Positions 6,586-16,702 of a stretch of 64,000 nt of DNA are shown in pieces. Origin of the DNA: Pseudomonas sp. QTF5. Its GTDB lineage: Bacteria > Pseudomonadota > Gammaproteobacteria > Pseudomonadales > Pseudomonadaceae. How positions within the stretch are numbered: the first letter of the stretch is position 1; each line of letters starts with the position of its first letter. Where the stretch lies: the NCBI RefSeq assembly GCF_000512695.2, contig NZ_AZRW02000009.1, positions 62,001-126,000 of the forward strand, in the 5' to 3' direction. Below the pieces are notes generated by a model. That model searched no databases. It had not been told where the DNA came from and worked only from the letters and a program-made list of their open reading frames with translations. A program made the translations under genes and the position numbers.

Positions 6586-7097
6586 GGCTTATGCACCCGT
6601 TGTACGGTGAAAGTCACGGTGGGGCTCTGCTGCACGACATTTTGCCCATCGATCACCTGAACCGCGAGGCGGTGTTCGCCACGGTCGATGTTCACCAGTT
6701 GCAGAATCGGGACGTTGCTCGGTTGGCCGTAAGGTTGATCGTCCAGGAACAACCTCAATCGATGAGGGCCTTGCAGGCGCGGCTGGATCAATACGCCAAC
6801 CGTGAACGTGCCGTTGTTCGCGCGCAAGGCTTCTTCGGTGGGCAGACCGGTCAGCTCCAGCACCTGATAGGCGCTGTTGGGCTGTTCACGGCGACTGGAT
6901 TGCGCAGGCGCTACTGGCTCACTCGGTGGTTGAAGCTCGACGCTGTTGAGCGGTGGCAACTCCACGGGCTGAGCCTTTACGCCATCGGGCGGTTGATTGC
7001 TGTAGGCGGTATTACCGTTGGCGTCGATGTATTTGTAGATCTGCGCGGTGGCGGGCAGGGCGATCAGCACAAGCAGGCATAACAACAATGAGCGCAT
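6582..7097 (-). CDS. Exported DUF4124 protein, first of a pair
   Basis: The 171-residue protein starts MRSLLLCLLVLIALPATAQ, a clear signal peptide, followed by the DUF4124 segment IYKYIDANGNTAYSNQPPDG and a beta-rich C-terminal domain with VNIDRGEHRLAVQVIDGQN. The start at 7097 was preferred over one 9 codons upstream because it follows GGAAGCC and places the signal peptide correctly. Its C-terminal domain is recognisably related to that of the downstream partner. The function is unknown. Confidence 0.83.
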   Translation of the reverse strand: MRSLLLCLLVLIALPATAQIYKYIDANGNTAYSNQPPDGVKAQPVELPPLNSVELQPPSEPVAPAQSSRREQPNSAYQVLELTGLPTEEALRANNGTFTVGVLIQPRLQGPHRLRLFLDDQPYGQPSNVPILQLVNIDRGEHRLAVQVIDGQNVVQQSPTVTFTVQRVHKP

Positions 7098-7198
7098 TGC
7101 AGGCTTCCATTGGCCGTTGGGCAAGTGTCCGGCCCTGTTCCGTTCATGGCGACTAAGCGCTGAGCATAGAGCACTTCAGCGCACATCGGCAGGTCGGT

Positions 7199-7747
7199 TC
7201 AACGGCTGGCGCTGCACAACTCAGCGGTGGCACGTACCTGGGCAAGCTCACGCAATGGCGCTTGGTTGCCGGTTTTATTGGCCTTGGTCAGCCAGGACGG
7301 ACACTGCGGGTCGTTGCGATAAGGGCTGAAATCGGCCAGTTGTTGCAGCAGGCGTTTTTGTAACTCATCGAGTTGCGGGCGGATCTGCCCGACGAGATCG
7401 GGGCGAGGATCGTTGGGCGCCTTGCCTTGAGCATGCCAGTCAGACAGGTGCGCATATTGCACCAGTTTGTTGGCCTCGATCTGCGCCGAGAAGAACTGTT
7501 CGACAGCTTCGTTGCTCAATTTATAGGCAGGTGCCAGGGCGACAGCGCCGGCAATGACCTCGCGCTCGCGCTGACGGTCTTCGACCGGTTTACCGCTGTC
7601 CCATTTGCTCAGCGCGACCTGATCGGCAATTGCCAGGCGTTCTTCGATGGTGCCAAGCAGCGGGGCGAGGGCGGCAGGTGCCGGGCTGGCAAAAGCGCTG
7701 TTGGTCAGCAGGGCGGTGAGCAGGGCAAGGCATGGGCGTAGGCGCAC
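7199..7747 (-). CDS. Secreted (gamma-type) chorismate mutase
   Basis: The protein has a signal peptide (LRPCLALLTALLTNSAFASP) and an all-helical AroQ domain with the motif IEERLAIADQVALSKWDSGK and then DRQREREV. These supply the conserved Arg/Lys that bind chorismate in periplasmic *AroQ enzymes. The product would be prephenate outside the cytoplasm, a role still poorly understood in Pseudomonas. The frame is open to an ATG at 7798, but that gives a long charged extension before the signal peptide and no ribosome-binding site. GTG at 7747, after GCCGAGATG, is favoured. Two cysteines near the end (PQCPSW and ELCSAS) could form a disulfide. Confidence 0.8.
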   Translation of the reverse strand: MRLRPCLALLTALLTNSAFASPAPAALAPLLGTIEERLAIADQVALSKWDSGKPVEDRQREREVIAGAVALAPAYKLSNEAVEQFFSAQIEANKLVQYAHLSDWHAQGKAPNDPRPDLVGQIRPQLDELQKRLLQQLADFSPYRNDPQCPSWLTKANKTGNQAPLRELAQVRATAELCSASR

Positions 7748-7820
7748 GGGGCATCTCGGCTTTATCGGATGAAGGCCATGATGCACGCAACCGGGCATCC
7801 GATGACAGACGGTCGCCCAT

Positions 7821-7850
7821 AAAAAAGGCCTACCGAAGGAGGCCTCTTTT
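7821..7850 (-). terminator. Terminator after glnA
   Basis: On the minus strand AGGCCTCCTTCGGTAGGCCT forms a stem-loop followed by TTTTTT, about 35 bases past the glnA stop. The A-rich other side means it could also act in the opposite direction. Confidence 0.85.
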
Positions 7851-7880
7851 TGTCACGCCGCGTGTCGCAGCGCTACCGGA

Positions 7881-9287
7881 TCAGCAGCTGTAGTACAGCT
7901 CATATTCCAGTGGGTGTACGAAGGTACGAACCTTGATTTCTTCTTCGCTTTTCAGGGCGATGTAAGCGTCGATGAAGTCGTCGCTGAAAACGCCGCCTTT
8001 GGTCAGGAACGCACGACCTTTGTCCAGCTCTTCCAGGGCTTCTTTCAGGCTACCGCAAACTTGTGGGATCTCTTTCGCCTCTTCAGGCGGCAGGTCGTAC
8101 AGGTTTTTGTCAGCGGCGTCGCCTGGGTGGATCTTGTTCTGGATGCCGTCCAGGCCAGCCATCAACAGTGCAGCGAAGCCCAGGTACGGGTTAGCTGCTG
8201 GATCCGGGAAGCGAGCTTCGATACGGCGAGCGCGAGGGCTGGACACGTAAGGAATACGGATCGAAGCCGAACGGTTGCGAGCCGAGTAGGCCAGCATCAC
8301 TGGCGCTTCGAAACCTGGGACCAGACGCTTGTAGGAGTTGGTCGACGGGTTGGTGAAGCCGTTCAGCGCCTTACCGTGCTTGATGATGCCGCCGATGAAG
8401 TACAGAGCGGTATCGGACAGGCCGGCATAACCTTCGCCAGCGAAGGTGTTCTTGCCATCTTTGGCGATGGACAGGTGAACGTGCATACCCGAACCGTTGT
8501 CGCCGTACAGAGGCTTAGGCATGAAGGTCGCGGTGCGGCCGTATGCGTCAGCAACGTTGTGTACGCAGTACTTCAGGGTTTGAACTTCGTCAGCCTTGGC
8601 CACCAGGGTGTTGAACTTCACGCCGATTTCGTTCTGACCGGCAGTCGCCACTTCGTGGTGGTGAACTTCGATGACCAGGCCCATTTCTTCCATGGCGTTG
8701 CACATGGAGGTACGGATTTCGTGGTCGTGGTCGAACGGCGGAACAGGGAAGTAGCCGCCTTTGACGCCTGGACGGTGGCCTTTGTTGCCGCCTTCCACGT
8801 CCTGGTCAGACATCCACGAACCCTGTTCGGAGAAGATTTTGAACATGGAGCCGGAGATGTCGGACTTGAACTTCACTTCGTCGAAGATGAAGAACTCAGG
8901 CTCTGGACCTACGAATACAGTGTCGCCGATACCGGTGGACTTCAGGTATTCCTCGGCACGCTTGGCGATCGCACGTGGGTCACGGTCGTAGCCTTGCATG
9001 GTCGAAGGCTCGATCACGTCGCAAACCAGGATCAGGGTCGGCTCTTCGGTGAACGGGTCGAGAACGGCAGTGCTGTCGTCCGGCATCAGGATCATGTCGG
9101 AGGCTTCGATGCCTTTCCAGCCGGCGATGGAGGAACCATCGAACATTTTGCCTTCTTCGAAGAAAGCTTCATCCAGCCCATCGCGAGCCGGCATGGTCAC
9201 GTGGTGCTGAGTGCCTTTGGTGTCCGTGAAGCGCAGATCAATCCACTTGACGTCATGATCTTTGATGAGTTGAACCGACTTCGACAT
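7881..9287 (-). CDS. glnA: Type I glutamine synthetase
   Basis: The 468-residue protein has the GlnA features [13 protein letters not shown], the ATP-binding [12 protein letters not shown] and NRSASIRIP motifs, and the adenylylation site in [10 protein letters not shown]. It makes glutamine from glutamate, ammonia and ATP as a dodecamer and is the main nitrogen assimilation enzyme. The adenylylation Tyr implies control by GlnE. A sigma-54 promoter at 9384-9399 implies control by NtrC. It is followed by a terminator and appears monocistronic. Confidence 0.98.
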   Translation of the reverse strand: MSKSVQLIKDHDVKWIDLRFTDTKGTQHHVTMPARDGLDEAFFEEGKMFDGSSIAGWKGIEASDMILMPDDSTAVLDPFTEEPTLILVCDVIEPSTMQGYDRDPRAIAKRAEEYLKSTGIGDTVFVGPEPEFFIFDEVKFKSDISGSMFKIFSEQGSWMSDQDVEGGNKGHRPGVKGGYFPVPPFDHDHEIRTSMCNAMEEMGLVIEVHHHEVATAGQNEIGVKFNTLVAKADEVQTLKYCVHNVADAYGRTATFMPKPLYGDNGSGMHVHLSIAKDGKNTFAGEGYAGLSDTALYFIGGIIKHGKALNGFTNPSTNSYKRLVPGFEAPVMLAYSARNRSASIRIPYVSSPRARRIEARFPDPAANPYLGFAALLMAGLDGIQNKIHPGDAADKNLYDLPPEEAKEIPQVCGSLKEALEELDKGRAFLTKGGVFSDDFIDAYIALKSEEEIKVRTFVHPLEYELYYSC

Positions 9288-9383
9288 AGTGTCCTCCGGG
9301 TGGCTTAGGGCTAGTAGTGGATGCCCTTAAATGTGGGTGATGCCGGCGCGAATACTCTGCCAAGGCAACCTGCCTCACAAGGG

Positions 9384-9399
9384 AGCAAATTGCATGCCA
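9384..9399 (-). promoter_or_regulatory. Sigma-54 promoter of glnA
   Basis: The minus strand reads TGGCATGCAATTTGCT, with -24 GG and -12 GC 10 bases apart, very close to TGGCAC-N5-TTGCT. The predicted start is near 9373, giving an 85-base leader. GGTGC half-sites at 9443-9447 and 9514-9518 are weak NtrC-site candidates, about 70 and 145 bp upstream. The rest of the 9288-9615 gap holds the thiI promoter region and no gene. Confidence 0.75.
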
Positions 9400-9615
9400 G
9401 TGCCCCACCATGGGTTTTTTGCCCCAATATCACGCTTATAAAGGTGCAAAGCCTCAAAAAGCGCCAAACACCGCCCTGTAATGTAGCGTTGAAATCCATA
9501 AATGACCTGTTTTGGTGCGCGCAAAACCTTCTGCACATTAACTGGTTAAACCTTGAGCAATTTCCGCTATAATCCGCGCCCCCCTTTTTCGGCTGGCCCA
9601 GCGCGCGCTGTTTTC

Positions 9616-11070
9616 ATGAAACTAATCGTAAAAGTCTTCCCCGAGATCACCATCAAGAGCCGCCCGGTACGGATGCGTTTCATCCGCCAGTTGGCCAAAA
9701 ACATCCGTACCGTGCTCCGCGATCTGGACCCGGCTGTGGTGGTGAACGGTGTGTGGGACAATCTCGAGCTGGAAACCCGCGTCAGCGAGCCGAAAGCCCT
9801 GAGGGAGATGACCGAGCGCCTGAGCTGCATGCCGGGCATCGCGCATTTTCTGCAGGTCGATGAATACCCGCTGGGTGACTTCGACGACATCGTCGCCAAG
9901 TGCAAACAGCATTTCGGTGACTCGTTGGCCGGGAAGATCTTTTCGGTGCGCTGCAAGCGTGCCGGCAAGCACGAATTCAGCTCCATGGATGTCGAGAAAT
10001 ACGTCGGCAGCCAGTTGCGTCGTCAGTGTGGTGCCTCCGGAATCTCGCTCAAAGAGCCTGAAATCGAAGTTCGCATCGAAATTCGCGACAAACGGTTGTT
10101 CGTGATCCACAGCCAGCACAACAGCATCGGCGGTTACCCGCTGGGTGCCCTGGAACAGACACTTGTACTGATGTCCGGCGGCTTCGACTCCACTGTCGCC
10201 GCCTACCAGATCATGCGCCGCGGGCTGATGAGCCATTTCTGCTTCTTCAATCTGGGCGGACGTGCCCACGAACTGGGCGTCATGGAAGTCGCGCACTTCA
10301 TCTGGAAGAAGTACGGCAGCTCCCAACGCGTGTTATTTGTCAGTGTGCCGTTCGAGGAAGTACTGGGAGAAATTCTCGGGAAAGTCGATAACAGTCATAT
10401 GGGTGTAGTTTTGAAGCGTATGATGTTGCGCGCTGCTTCCCGTATTGCCGATCGGCTGGACATCGAAGCGCTGGTCACCGGCGAAGCGATTTCCCAGGTG
10501 TCGAGTCAGACGTTGCCGAACCTGTCCGTGATCGACTGCGTAACCGACAAGCTGGTCTTGCGTCCGCTGATCGCCAGTCACAAGCAGGACATCATCGACC
10601 TGGCCAACGAAATCGGCACCGCCGACTTCGCCAAGCACATGCCGGAATACTGCGGGGTCATCTCGGTGAACCCCAAGACTCATGCCAAGCGCCATCGCGT
10701 GGAGCATGAAGAGAAAGAATTCGATATGGCGGTACTCGAGCGTGCGCTCGAGAACGCCAAACTGGTGCCGATCGATCGCGTGATCGACGAATTGGGCCAG
10801 GACTTGCAGATTGAAGAAGTCAGCGAAGCGCTGGCGGGGCAAATCGTCATCGACATCCGTCATCCTGATGCCGCTGAAGACGACCCCCTTACGCTTTCTG
10901 GCGTCGAGGTACAAACGATGCCGTTTTATGCACTGAACGCTCGTTTCAAGGAACTGGACCCTACTCGCCAGTACCTGCTCTATTGCGACAAAGGCGTGAT
11001 GAGTCGCCTGCATGCCCACCATTTGCTCAGTGAGGGGCATGCCAATGTGCGCGTTTATCGACCGAGCTAA
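9616..11070 (+). CDS. thiI: tRNA 4-thiouridine synthase ThiI with rhodanese domain
   Basis: The 484-residue protein has a THUMP-containing N-terminal half, the PP-loop SGGFDST (near residue 183) and a C-terminal rhodanese domain with Cys457 in [11 protein letters not shown], equivalent to E. coli Cys456. It adenylates U8 of tRNA and transfers sulfur, and the rhodanese domain also serves thiamine thiazole synthesis. The open frame starts 21 codons upstream, but [19 protein letters not shown] is the family start. It is divergent from glnA, as in other Pseudomonas. Confidence 0.97.
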   Translation: MKLIVKVFPEITIKSRPVRMRFIRQLAKNIRTVLRDLDPAVVVNGVWDNLELETRVSEPKALREMTERLSCMPGIAHFLQVDEYPLGDFDDIVAKCKQHFGDSLAGKIFSVRCKRAGKHEFSSMDVEKYVGSQLRRQCGASGISLKEPEIEVRIEIRDKRLFVIHSQHNSIGGYPLGALEQTLVLMSGGFDSTVAAYQIMRRGLMSHFCFFNLGGRAHELGVMEVAHFIWKKYGSSQRVLFVSVPFEEVLGEILGKVDNSHMGVVLKRMMLRAASRIADRLDIEALVTGEAISQVSSQTLPNLSVIDCVTDKLVLRPLIASHKQDIIDLANEIGTADFAKHMPEYCGVISVNPKTHAKRHRVEHEEKEFDMAVLERALENAKLVPIDRVIDELGQDLQIEEVSEALAGQIVIDIRHPDAAEDDPLTLSGVEVQTMPFYALNARFKELDPTRQYLLYCDKGVMSRLHAHHLLSEGHANVRVYRPS

Positions 11071-11207
11071 GTGCCCGGGGCTGTTTGCCTGTGGCCTGCG
11101 TCACCGGCCCCCCGACGCCGCCGTCAAGCTGTAACGGCTTTACGGACGCAACGTTAATCGCTGCCAAGACTTGTCAGCACACCGAATCCTCTGATCGAGA
11201 TACACAA

Positions 11208-13028
11208 GTGATCGAAAATCTACGCAACATCGCCATCATTGCTCACGTTGACCATGGTAAAACCACCCTGGTAGACAAACTCTTGCGTCAATCCGGCACC
11301 CTGGAGCGCAACGAGCTCAACGACGAGCGCGTGATGGACTCCAACGACCAGGAGAAAGAGCGCGGTATTACCATTCTGGCGAAAAACACCGCCATCAACT
11401 GGAACGGCTACCACATCAACATCGTGGACACCCCGGGCCACGCCGACTTCGGCGGCGAAGTTGAACGCGTAATGTCGATGGTTGACTCCGTTCTGCTGCT
11501 GGTTGACGCTCAAGACGGCCCTATGCCGCAAACCCGTTTCGTGACCAAGAAGGCTTTCGAAGCCGGCCTGCGTCCAATCGTGGTCATCAACAAGGTTGAC
11601 CGTCCAGGCGCGCGTCCGGACTGGGTTCTGGACCAGATCTTCGACCTGTTCGACAACCTGGGTGCTACCGAAGAACAGCTGGATTTCAAAGTCGTCTACG
11701 CCTCGGCCCTGAACGGTATTGCTGGTCTTGACCACACCGACATGGCTGAAGACATGACCCCGCTGTACCAGTCGATCGTCGACAACGTACCTGCGCCGAA
11801 AGTCGACCGTGACGGTCCGTTCCAGATGCAAATCTCCGCTCTGGACTACAACAGCTTCCTGGGTGTTATCGGCGTTGGCCGTATCGCTCGTGGTCGCATC
11901 AAGCCGAACACTCCGGTTGTTGCTATCGACGCCGACGGCAAGAAGCGTAACGGTCGTATCCTGAAGCTGATGGGTCACCACGGCCTGCACCGCATCGACG
12001 TTGAAGAAGCAGCTGCCGGCGACATCGTCTGCATCAGCGGTTTCGACCAGCTGTTCATCTCCGACACTCTGTGCGACCCAACCGCTGTTGAAGCGATGAA
12101 GCCGTTGACCGTCGACGAACCAACCGTTTCCATGACCTTCCAGGTAAACGACTCGCCTTTCTGCGGTAAAGAAGGCAAGTTCGTCACCAGCCGTAACATC
12201 AAAGAACGTCTGGACAAAGAACTGCTCTACAACGTTGCTCTGCGCGTTGAAGAAGGCGACTCGGCTGACAAGTTCAAAGTTTCCGGCCGTGGTGAGCTGC
12301 ACCTCTCGGTACTGATCGAAACCATGCGTCGCGAAGGCTTCGAAATGGGTGTTGGTCGTCCGGAAGTGATCATCCGCATGGTTGACGGCGTCAAGCACGA
12401 ACCGTACGAAAACGTGACCATCGACCTGCCAGAAGAATCGCAAGGTTCGATCATGGAACAGATCGGTATCCGTAAAGGCGACCTGACCAACATGGTTCCG
12501 GATGGCAAGGGCCGTGTGCGCCTTGAGTACAACATCCCGGCTCGTGGCTTGATCGGTTTCCGTAACGAGTTCCTGACCCTGACCTCCGGTGCAGGCATCC
12601 TGACCTCGATCTTCGACCGTTACGACGTGATGAAGTCCGGCGACATGTCCGGCCGTCAGAACGGCGTGCTGGTTTCGGTTGCTACCGGTAAGGCGCTGAC
12701 TTACTCGCTGGAAACCCTGCAAGCTCGCGGCAAACTGTTCCTGGGTCACGGTGAAGACGTGTACGAAGGTCAAATCGTCGGCATCAACAGCCGCGACAAC
12801 GATCTGGGCGTCAACCCAACCAAAGGCAAGAAGCTCGACAACATGCGTGCTTCGGGTAAAGACGAAACCATCGCTCTGGTTCCGCCTATCCGCTTCACCC
12901 TGGAGCAGGCTCTGGAATTCGTTCAAGAAGACGAATTGTGCGAAGTCACTCCTAAGTCCATCCGTCTTCGTAAGAAGATCCTGGGCGAAAGCGAGCGTAC
13001 CCGCGCTGCCAAGAAAGCGGGTAACTGA
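11208..13028 (+). CDS. typA: Ribosome-associated GTPase TypA/BipA
   Basis: The 606-residue translational GTPase starts at GTG (reading [20 protein letters not shown]). It has G1 HVDHGKTT, G2 around ERGITI, G3 [11 protein letters not shown] and G4 NKVDRP, then the EF-G-like domains and the BipA-specific C terminus. It acts in ribosome assembly and stress adaptation. The frame is open 41 codons upstream, but the GTG matches the family start and length exactly. Codon use is strongly biased, as in highly expressed genes. A strong terminator follows. Confidence 0.97.
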   Translation: MIENLRNIAIIAHVDHGKTTLVDKLLRQSGTLERNELNDERVMDSNDQEKERGITILAKNTAINWNGYHINIVDTPGHADFGGEVERVMSMVDSVLLLVDAQDGPMPQTRFVTKKAFEAGLRPIVVINKVDRPGARPDWVLDQIFDLFDNLGATEEQLDFKVVYASALNGIAGLDHTDMAEDMTPLYQSIVDNVPAPKVDRDGPFQMQISALDYNSFLGVIGVGRIARGRIKPNTPVVAIDADGKKRNGRILKLMGHHGLHRIDVEEAAAGDIVCISGFDQLFISDTLCDPTAVEAMKPLTVDEPTVSMTFQVNDSPFCGKEGKFVTSRNIKERLDKELLYNVALRVEEGDSADKFKVSGRGELHLSVLIETMRREGFEMGVGRPEVIIRMVDGVKHEPYENVTIDLPEESQGSIMEQIGIRKGDLTNMVPDGKGRVRLEYNIPARGLIGFRNEFLTLTSGAGILTSIFDRYDVMKSGDMSGRQNGVLVSVATGKALTYSLETLQARGKLFLGHGEDVYEGQIVGINSRDNDLGVNPTKGKKLDNMRASGKDETIALVPPIRFTLEQALEFVQEDELCEVTPKSIRLRKKILGESERTRAAKKAGN

Positions 13029-13049
13029 GTTTCGACTTAGTTAGCGCTT

Positions 13050-13089
13050 AAAAAAACGCCCCCGATCGTAAGGTCGGGGGCGTTTTTGT
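13050..13089 (+). terminator. Terminator after typA
   Basis: AAAAACGCCCCCGA pairs with TCGGGGGCGTTTTT around an 8-base loop starting 21 bases after the typA stop, and T residues follow. Confidence 0.93.
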
Positions 13090-13120
13090 TTGTCTGGGTT
13101 TTTTGCAGCGTTTGGCAGGG

Positions 13121-13222
13121 CCCCTTCGCGAGCAAGCCCGCTCCCACACTGAATCTCGGTCGTACACAAACTTTGTGTACGCTGGAGATTGAAGGTGGGA
13201 GCGGGCTTGCTCGCGAAAGCGG
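13121..13222. repeat. REP pair, tail-to-tail, with inner palindrome
   Basis: CTTCGCGAGCAAGCCCGCTCCCAC and its inverted copy flank a spacer that contains CGTACACAAACTTTGTGTACG, itself a palindrome. The arm order is the reverse of most other copies in the window. The copy at 21675-21773 has a related spacer (CGGTCGTACACAAACG). Confidence 0.85.
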
Positions 13223-13253
13223 TTTGTCAATCGCTGAAGAACTCTACGATTGT

Positions 13254-13691
13254 TTAGAACTTGTCCAGCGTCCGCGGATTGCTCTCGCGCACCACTTCTT
13301 TGGGCTTGTACGCGCAATACCCCGGCCGCGGTCCGATCTTCGGGTGGTTGCGGCAGGTGTCCGGGCGCTTATCATAAATAGTGCACAAACGGCTCTTACG
13401 ATCCAGGTACAGGCAATCGTTGTTGCTCATGCGCTGAAGGGTGAAGATCTCGGACTTCTGGTTATAGCGCTCGACGATCCCTTCCTTCTGCAAACGCTTG
13501 GCGATGTTCTTCGGCGGGTCGCCACGCTCGAATTCGTCGACGATGCCGATACGGATCAGATCCTTGATCTTGACCTCGACCGGCAAGGTGCAGCAGCTGG
13601 AAACGCAGGAACCGCACATCGGGGCAGAGTACTTGGCCCAGGTATCGAGGCGATCGATCTCCGCGGCGGCGATCAGGTTGGGCTTCATCAT
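13254..13691 (-). CDS. YkgJ-family cysteine-cluster protein
   Basis: This 145-residue soluble protein has the YkgJ/zinc- or iron-binding cysteine pattern: CGSCVSSCC near residue 26, then CLYLD, LCTIYDKRPDTCRNHP and a final GYC. Members are thought to bind a metal or Fe-S cluster, but the reaction is unknown. Two consecutive ATG codons (13691 and 13688) are possible starts. It is a single gene between typA and glgP, convergent with typA. Confidence 0.85.
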   Translation of the reverse strand: MMKPNLIAAAEIDRLDTWAKYSAPMCGSCVSSCCTLPVEVKIKDLIRIGIVDEFERGDPPKNIAKRLQKEGIVERYNQKSEIFTLQRMSNNDCLYLDRKSRLCTIYDKRPDTCRNHPKIGPRPGYCAYKPKEVVRESNPRTLDKF

Positions 13692-13947
13692 CGGTTGTTA
13701 CCAGCGTGTGCATCAGGGCGCGCGATGATACCGGGACTGGTGGATTTTTGAACAACCTTTCGCCAGATTTTTTCGCTTGGCGCAAAATTATCCCTGTGTC
13801 CGGCACGGCCCCTGCATTGTTTCTGGCACGCGACAACGTAATGTCGATCTATCTCGCACTAACAGGGAAAACTGCCGAACCAGAGTCTCAATGGTCTGTC
13901 AGACCGACTAGGCTCAGACAACTTCACGCTCGCTCGAGGTCCTATCG

Positions 13948-16398
13948 ATGACTCAAGAACCACTTGTTCGCGAAGCAGAGGTGGCCGCATTCCGCGACGC
14001 CGTCTTGACCAAGCTTACCTACGCGGTGGGCAAAGACCCGGATCACGCCTTCGACCACGACTGGTTCGAAGCCATCGCCCTGGCGGCGCGCGATCACATG
14101 GTCGAGCACTGGATGGACCACACCCGGCAGATCTACCGTAATGGTCAGAAGCGGGTCTATTACCTCTCCCTTGAATTCCTTATCGGCCGCTTGCTCTACG
14201 ACAGCCTGAGCAACCTCGGCCTGCTCGATGTGGCTCGCGAGGCCATGACCGAGCTTGGCGTCGACATCGAACGCATTCGTCTGCTGGAGCCCGATGCGGC
14301 ACTGGGCAACGGAGGCCTCGGACGTCTGGCGGCGTGCTTCATGGAAAGCATGTCGACCCTTGGCATCGCCGGCCATGGTTACGGCATTCGTTACGAACAC
14401 GGTTTGTTCCGCCAGGCCATCGTCGACGGCTGGCAGCAGGAGCAGACCGAACACTGGCTGGATTTCGGCAACCCGTGGGAGTTCGAACGGCCGGAGGTCG
14501 CCTACCCGATCGGCTTCGGCGGTAGTGTCGAAACCGTGACCGATGAAAGCGGCAAATCCAGGCAAGTCTGGTCCCCGGCGGAAACCGTGCGGGCCATTGC
14601 CTATGACACTCCGGTGGTCGGTTGGCAAGGCGCGAGTGTCAACACGCTGCGGCTGTGGCGTGCCCGGGCCATGGAGGAGTTGCACCTGGAACGCTTCAAC
14701 GCTGGCGACCATCTGGGCGCGGTAGCAGAAGTGGCCCGGGCCGAAAGTATCTCCCGCGTGCTCTACCCGGCGGACAGCACCGAGGCCGGGCAGGAGCTGC
14801 GCCTGCGTCAGGAATACTTCTTCGTCGCTGCATCCCTGCAGGATTTGCTGCGCCGCCATCGCAACATGCACACCTCGGTGCTGACCTTGGGTGATCACGC
14901 GGCCATTCAACTCAACGACACTCACCCCTCGATTGCCGTGGCCGAGTTGATGCGTCAGTTGGTCGACGTTTATGACGTGGCGTGGGATGCGGCGTGGCAG
15001 GTCACTGTCGACACGCTGTCGTACACCAACCACACGCTGTTGCCGGAAGCGCTGGAAACCTGGCCGGTCGGTTTGATGGAGCGGATGCTGCCACGGCACA
15101 TGCAGATCATTTATTTGATCAACGCCCAGCACATAGACTCATTGCGGGCCAAGGGCGTTCACGATTTCGACGTGTTGCGTGCGGTGTCGCTGATCGAGGA
15201 GGACAACGGTCGTCGTGTGCGCATGGGCAACCTGGCATTCCTTGGTTCTCACAGCGTCAACGGCGTGTCTGGCCTGCACACGCAGCTGATGCGCAGCACG
15301 GTGTTCTCCGAACTGCATAAACTCTATCCGGAGCGGATCAACAACAAGACCAACGGCATTACCTTCCGCCGCTGGCTCTATCAGGCCAACCCCGAGCTGA
15401 CCTCGATGATGGTCGACGCCCTCGGCCCGGATCTGCTGGATAACCCCGAAGAACGCCTGATCGGGCTGGAACCGTTTGCCGAGAAGACTGCTTTCCGCAA
15501 ACAGTTCGCCGAACAGCGGCTGCACAGCAAGAAAGCCCTGGCGTACCTGATTCATGAACGGCTGGGGGTCGCGATCAACCCGGCGGCAATGTTCGATGTG
15601 CAGGTCAAGCGAATCCACGAATACAAACGTCAGTTGCTCAACCTGCTGCACACCGTCGCGCTGTATCAGGCGATTCGTGCCGAACCGGAAATCGACTGGG
15701 TGCCGCGGGTGAAAATCTTCGCCGGCAAAGCGGCGGCCAGTTATCACCAGGCCAAGTTGATTATCAAGCTGACCAACGACATCGCCCGGGTGGTCAACAA
15801 CGACCCGACCGTGCGTGGTTTGCTCAAAGTGGTGTTCTTGCCCAACTACAACGTCAGCCTGGCCGAAAGCATCATTCCGGCGGCGGATTTGTCGGAACAG
15901 ATTTCCACCGCCGGCTTCGAAGCCTCGGGCACCAGCAACATGAAATTCGGCCTCAACGGCGCGCTGACCATCGGCACCCTGGACGGGGCCAACGTGGAGA
16001 TGAGCGAGCGCATTGGTGTCGAACACATGTTCATCTTCGGCCTTAGCGCCGAGCAAGTGGAGGCGCGCAAGTTCAACCATGAGTTCAACGCGGCACCGGA
16101 CATCGCCGCCTCCCATCGACTCAACGATGTGCTGCAAGCGATTCGCGGCGGGGTGTTCTCACCGGACGATCCGTCCCGCTACACCACGCTGATCGATTCG
16201 CTGGTGGACTACGACCGCTTCCTGGTCTGCGCCGATTTCGACTCTTACTGGAACGCTCAGATGCGGGTCGAGGCTCATTGGCACGACTCCAAAGAATGGT
16301 GGCGCTCGGCGGTATTGAGCAGCGCGCGGATGGGCTGGTTCTCGTCCGACCGGACCATTCGCGAGTACGCCACGGATATCTGGAAAGCGTTGGAGTAA
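13948..16398 (+). CDS. glgP: Glycogen/alpha-glucan phosphorylase
   Basis: The 816-residue protein matches the phosphorylase family throughout, with GNGGLGRLAACFMES and the pyridoxal-phosphate site EASGTSNMKFGLNG, where the Lys binds the cofactor. It releases glucose-1-phosphate from the non-reducing ends of alpha-1,4-glucans. It is a lone gene here, not in a glg operon. A perfect hairpin follows at 16421-16442. Confidence 0.96.
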   Translation: MTQEPLVREAEVAAFRDAVLTKLTYAVGKDPDHAFDHDWFEAIALAARDHMVEHWMDHTRQIYRNGQKRVYYLSLEFLIGRLLYDSLSNLGLLDVAREAMTELGVDIERIRLLEPDAALGNGGLGRLAACFMESMSTLGIAGHGYGIRYEHGLFRQAIVDGWQQEQTEHWLDFGNPWEFERPEVAYPIGFGGSVETVTDESGKSRQVWSPAETVRAIAYDTPVVGWQGASVNTLRLWRARAMEELHLERFNAGDHLGAVAEVARAESISRVLYPADSTEAGQELRLRQEYFFVAASLQDLLRRHRNMHTSVLTLGDHAAIQLNDTHPSIAVAELMRQLVDVYDVAWDAAWQVTVDTLSYTNHTLLPEALETWPVGLMERMLPRHMQIIYLINAQHIDSLRAKGVHDFDVLRAVSLIEEDNGRRVRMGNLAFLGSHSVNGVSGLHTQLMRSTVFSELHKLYPERINNKTNGITFRRWLYQANPELTSMMVDALGPDLLDNPEERLIGLEPFAEKTAFRKQFAEQRLHSKKALAYLIHERLGVAINPAAMFDVQVKRIHEYKRQLLNLLHTVALYQAIRAEPEIDWVPRVKIFAGKAAASYHQAKLIIKLTNDIARVVNNDPTVRGLLKVVFLPNYNVSLAESIIPAADLSEQISTAGFEASGTSNMKFGLNGALTIGTLDGANVEMSERIGVEHMFIFGLSAEQVEARKFNHEFNAAPDIAASHRLNDVLQAIRGGVFSPDDPSRYTTLIDSLVDYDRFLVCADFDSYWNAQMRVEAHWHDSKEWWRSAVLSSARMGWFSSDRTIREYATDIWKALE

Positions 16399-16420
16399 CT
16401 TTTAGCGACAAATGTGCGTA

Positions 16421-16442
16421 AGGCCCAACGTCCGTTGGGCCT
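16421..16442 (+). terminator. Possible terminator hairpin after glgP
   Basis: AGGCCCAACG pairs perfectly with CGTTGGGCCT around a 2-base loop 22 bases past the glgP stop. No T run follows, so it may be a processing or Rho-assisted structure. Confidence 0.45.
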
Positions 16443-16473
16443 GATCGATATACTAAGCACCAACTTGACCCTT

Positions 16474-16576
16474 GTGGGAGCGGGCTTGCTCGCGAAGAGG
16501 GCCTGACATTCAACATCAATGTCGAATGTCAGGCCCTCTTCGCGAGCAAGTCGGATCGCCGCACCGCCGCTCCCAC
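16474..16576. repeat. REP pair, CGGCGGTGCGGCGATCC variant
   Basis: One arm is the usual GTGGGAGCGGGCTTGCTCGCG. The other is extended with GCAAGTCGGATCGCCGCACC before the final GCTCCCAC. The middle CTGACATTCAACATCAATGTCGAATGTCAG is a further inverted repeat. It fills most of the 303-bp gap between glgP and the next gene. Confidence 0.82.
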
Positions 16577-16702
16577 ATTGGATTTGTGGTGCAGATGCAA
16601 TCTGCTCTCACACTGGACTCCGGGTGTCTTCTCACTAGACTGAGCCTTGACGCTATATCGCCCGGATTTGCCCCACCGCGGGGCTGCTTAGGGATATCGA
16701 CC

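Noticed and set aside
11220..12926. A 568-codon open frame antisense to typA
   Set aside because: It exactly shadows typA and has the biased composition expected of an antisense frame; typA has all GTPase motifs.
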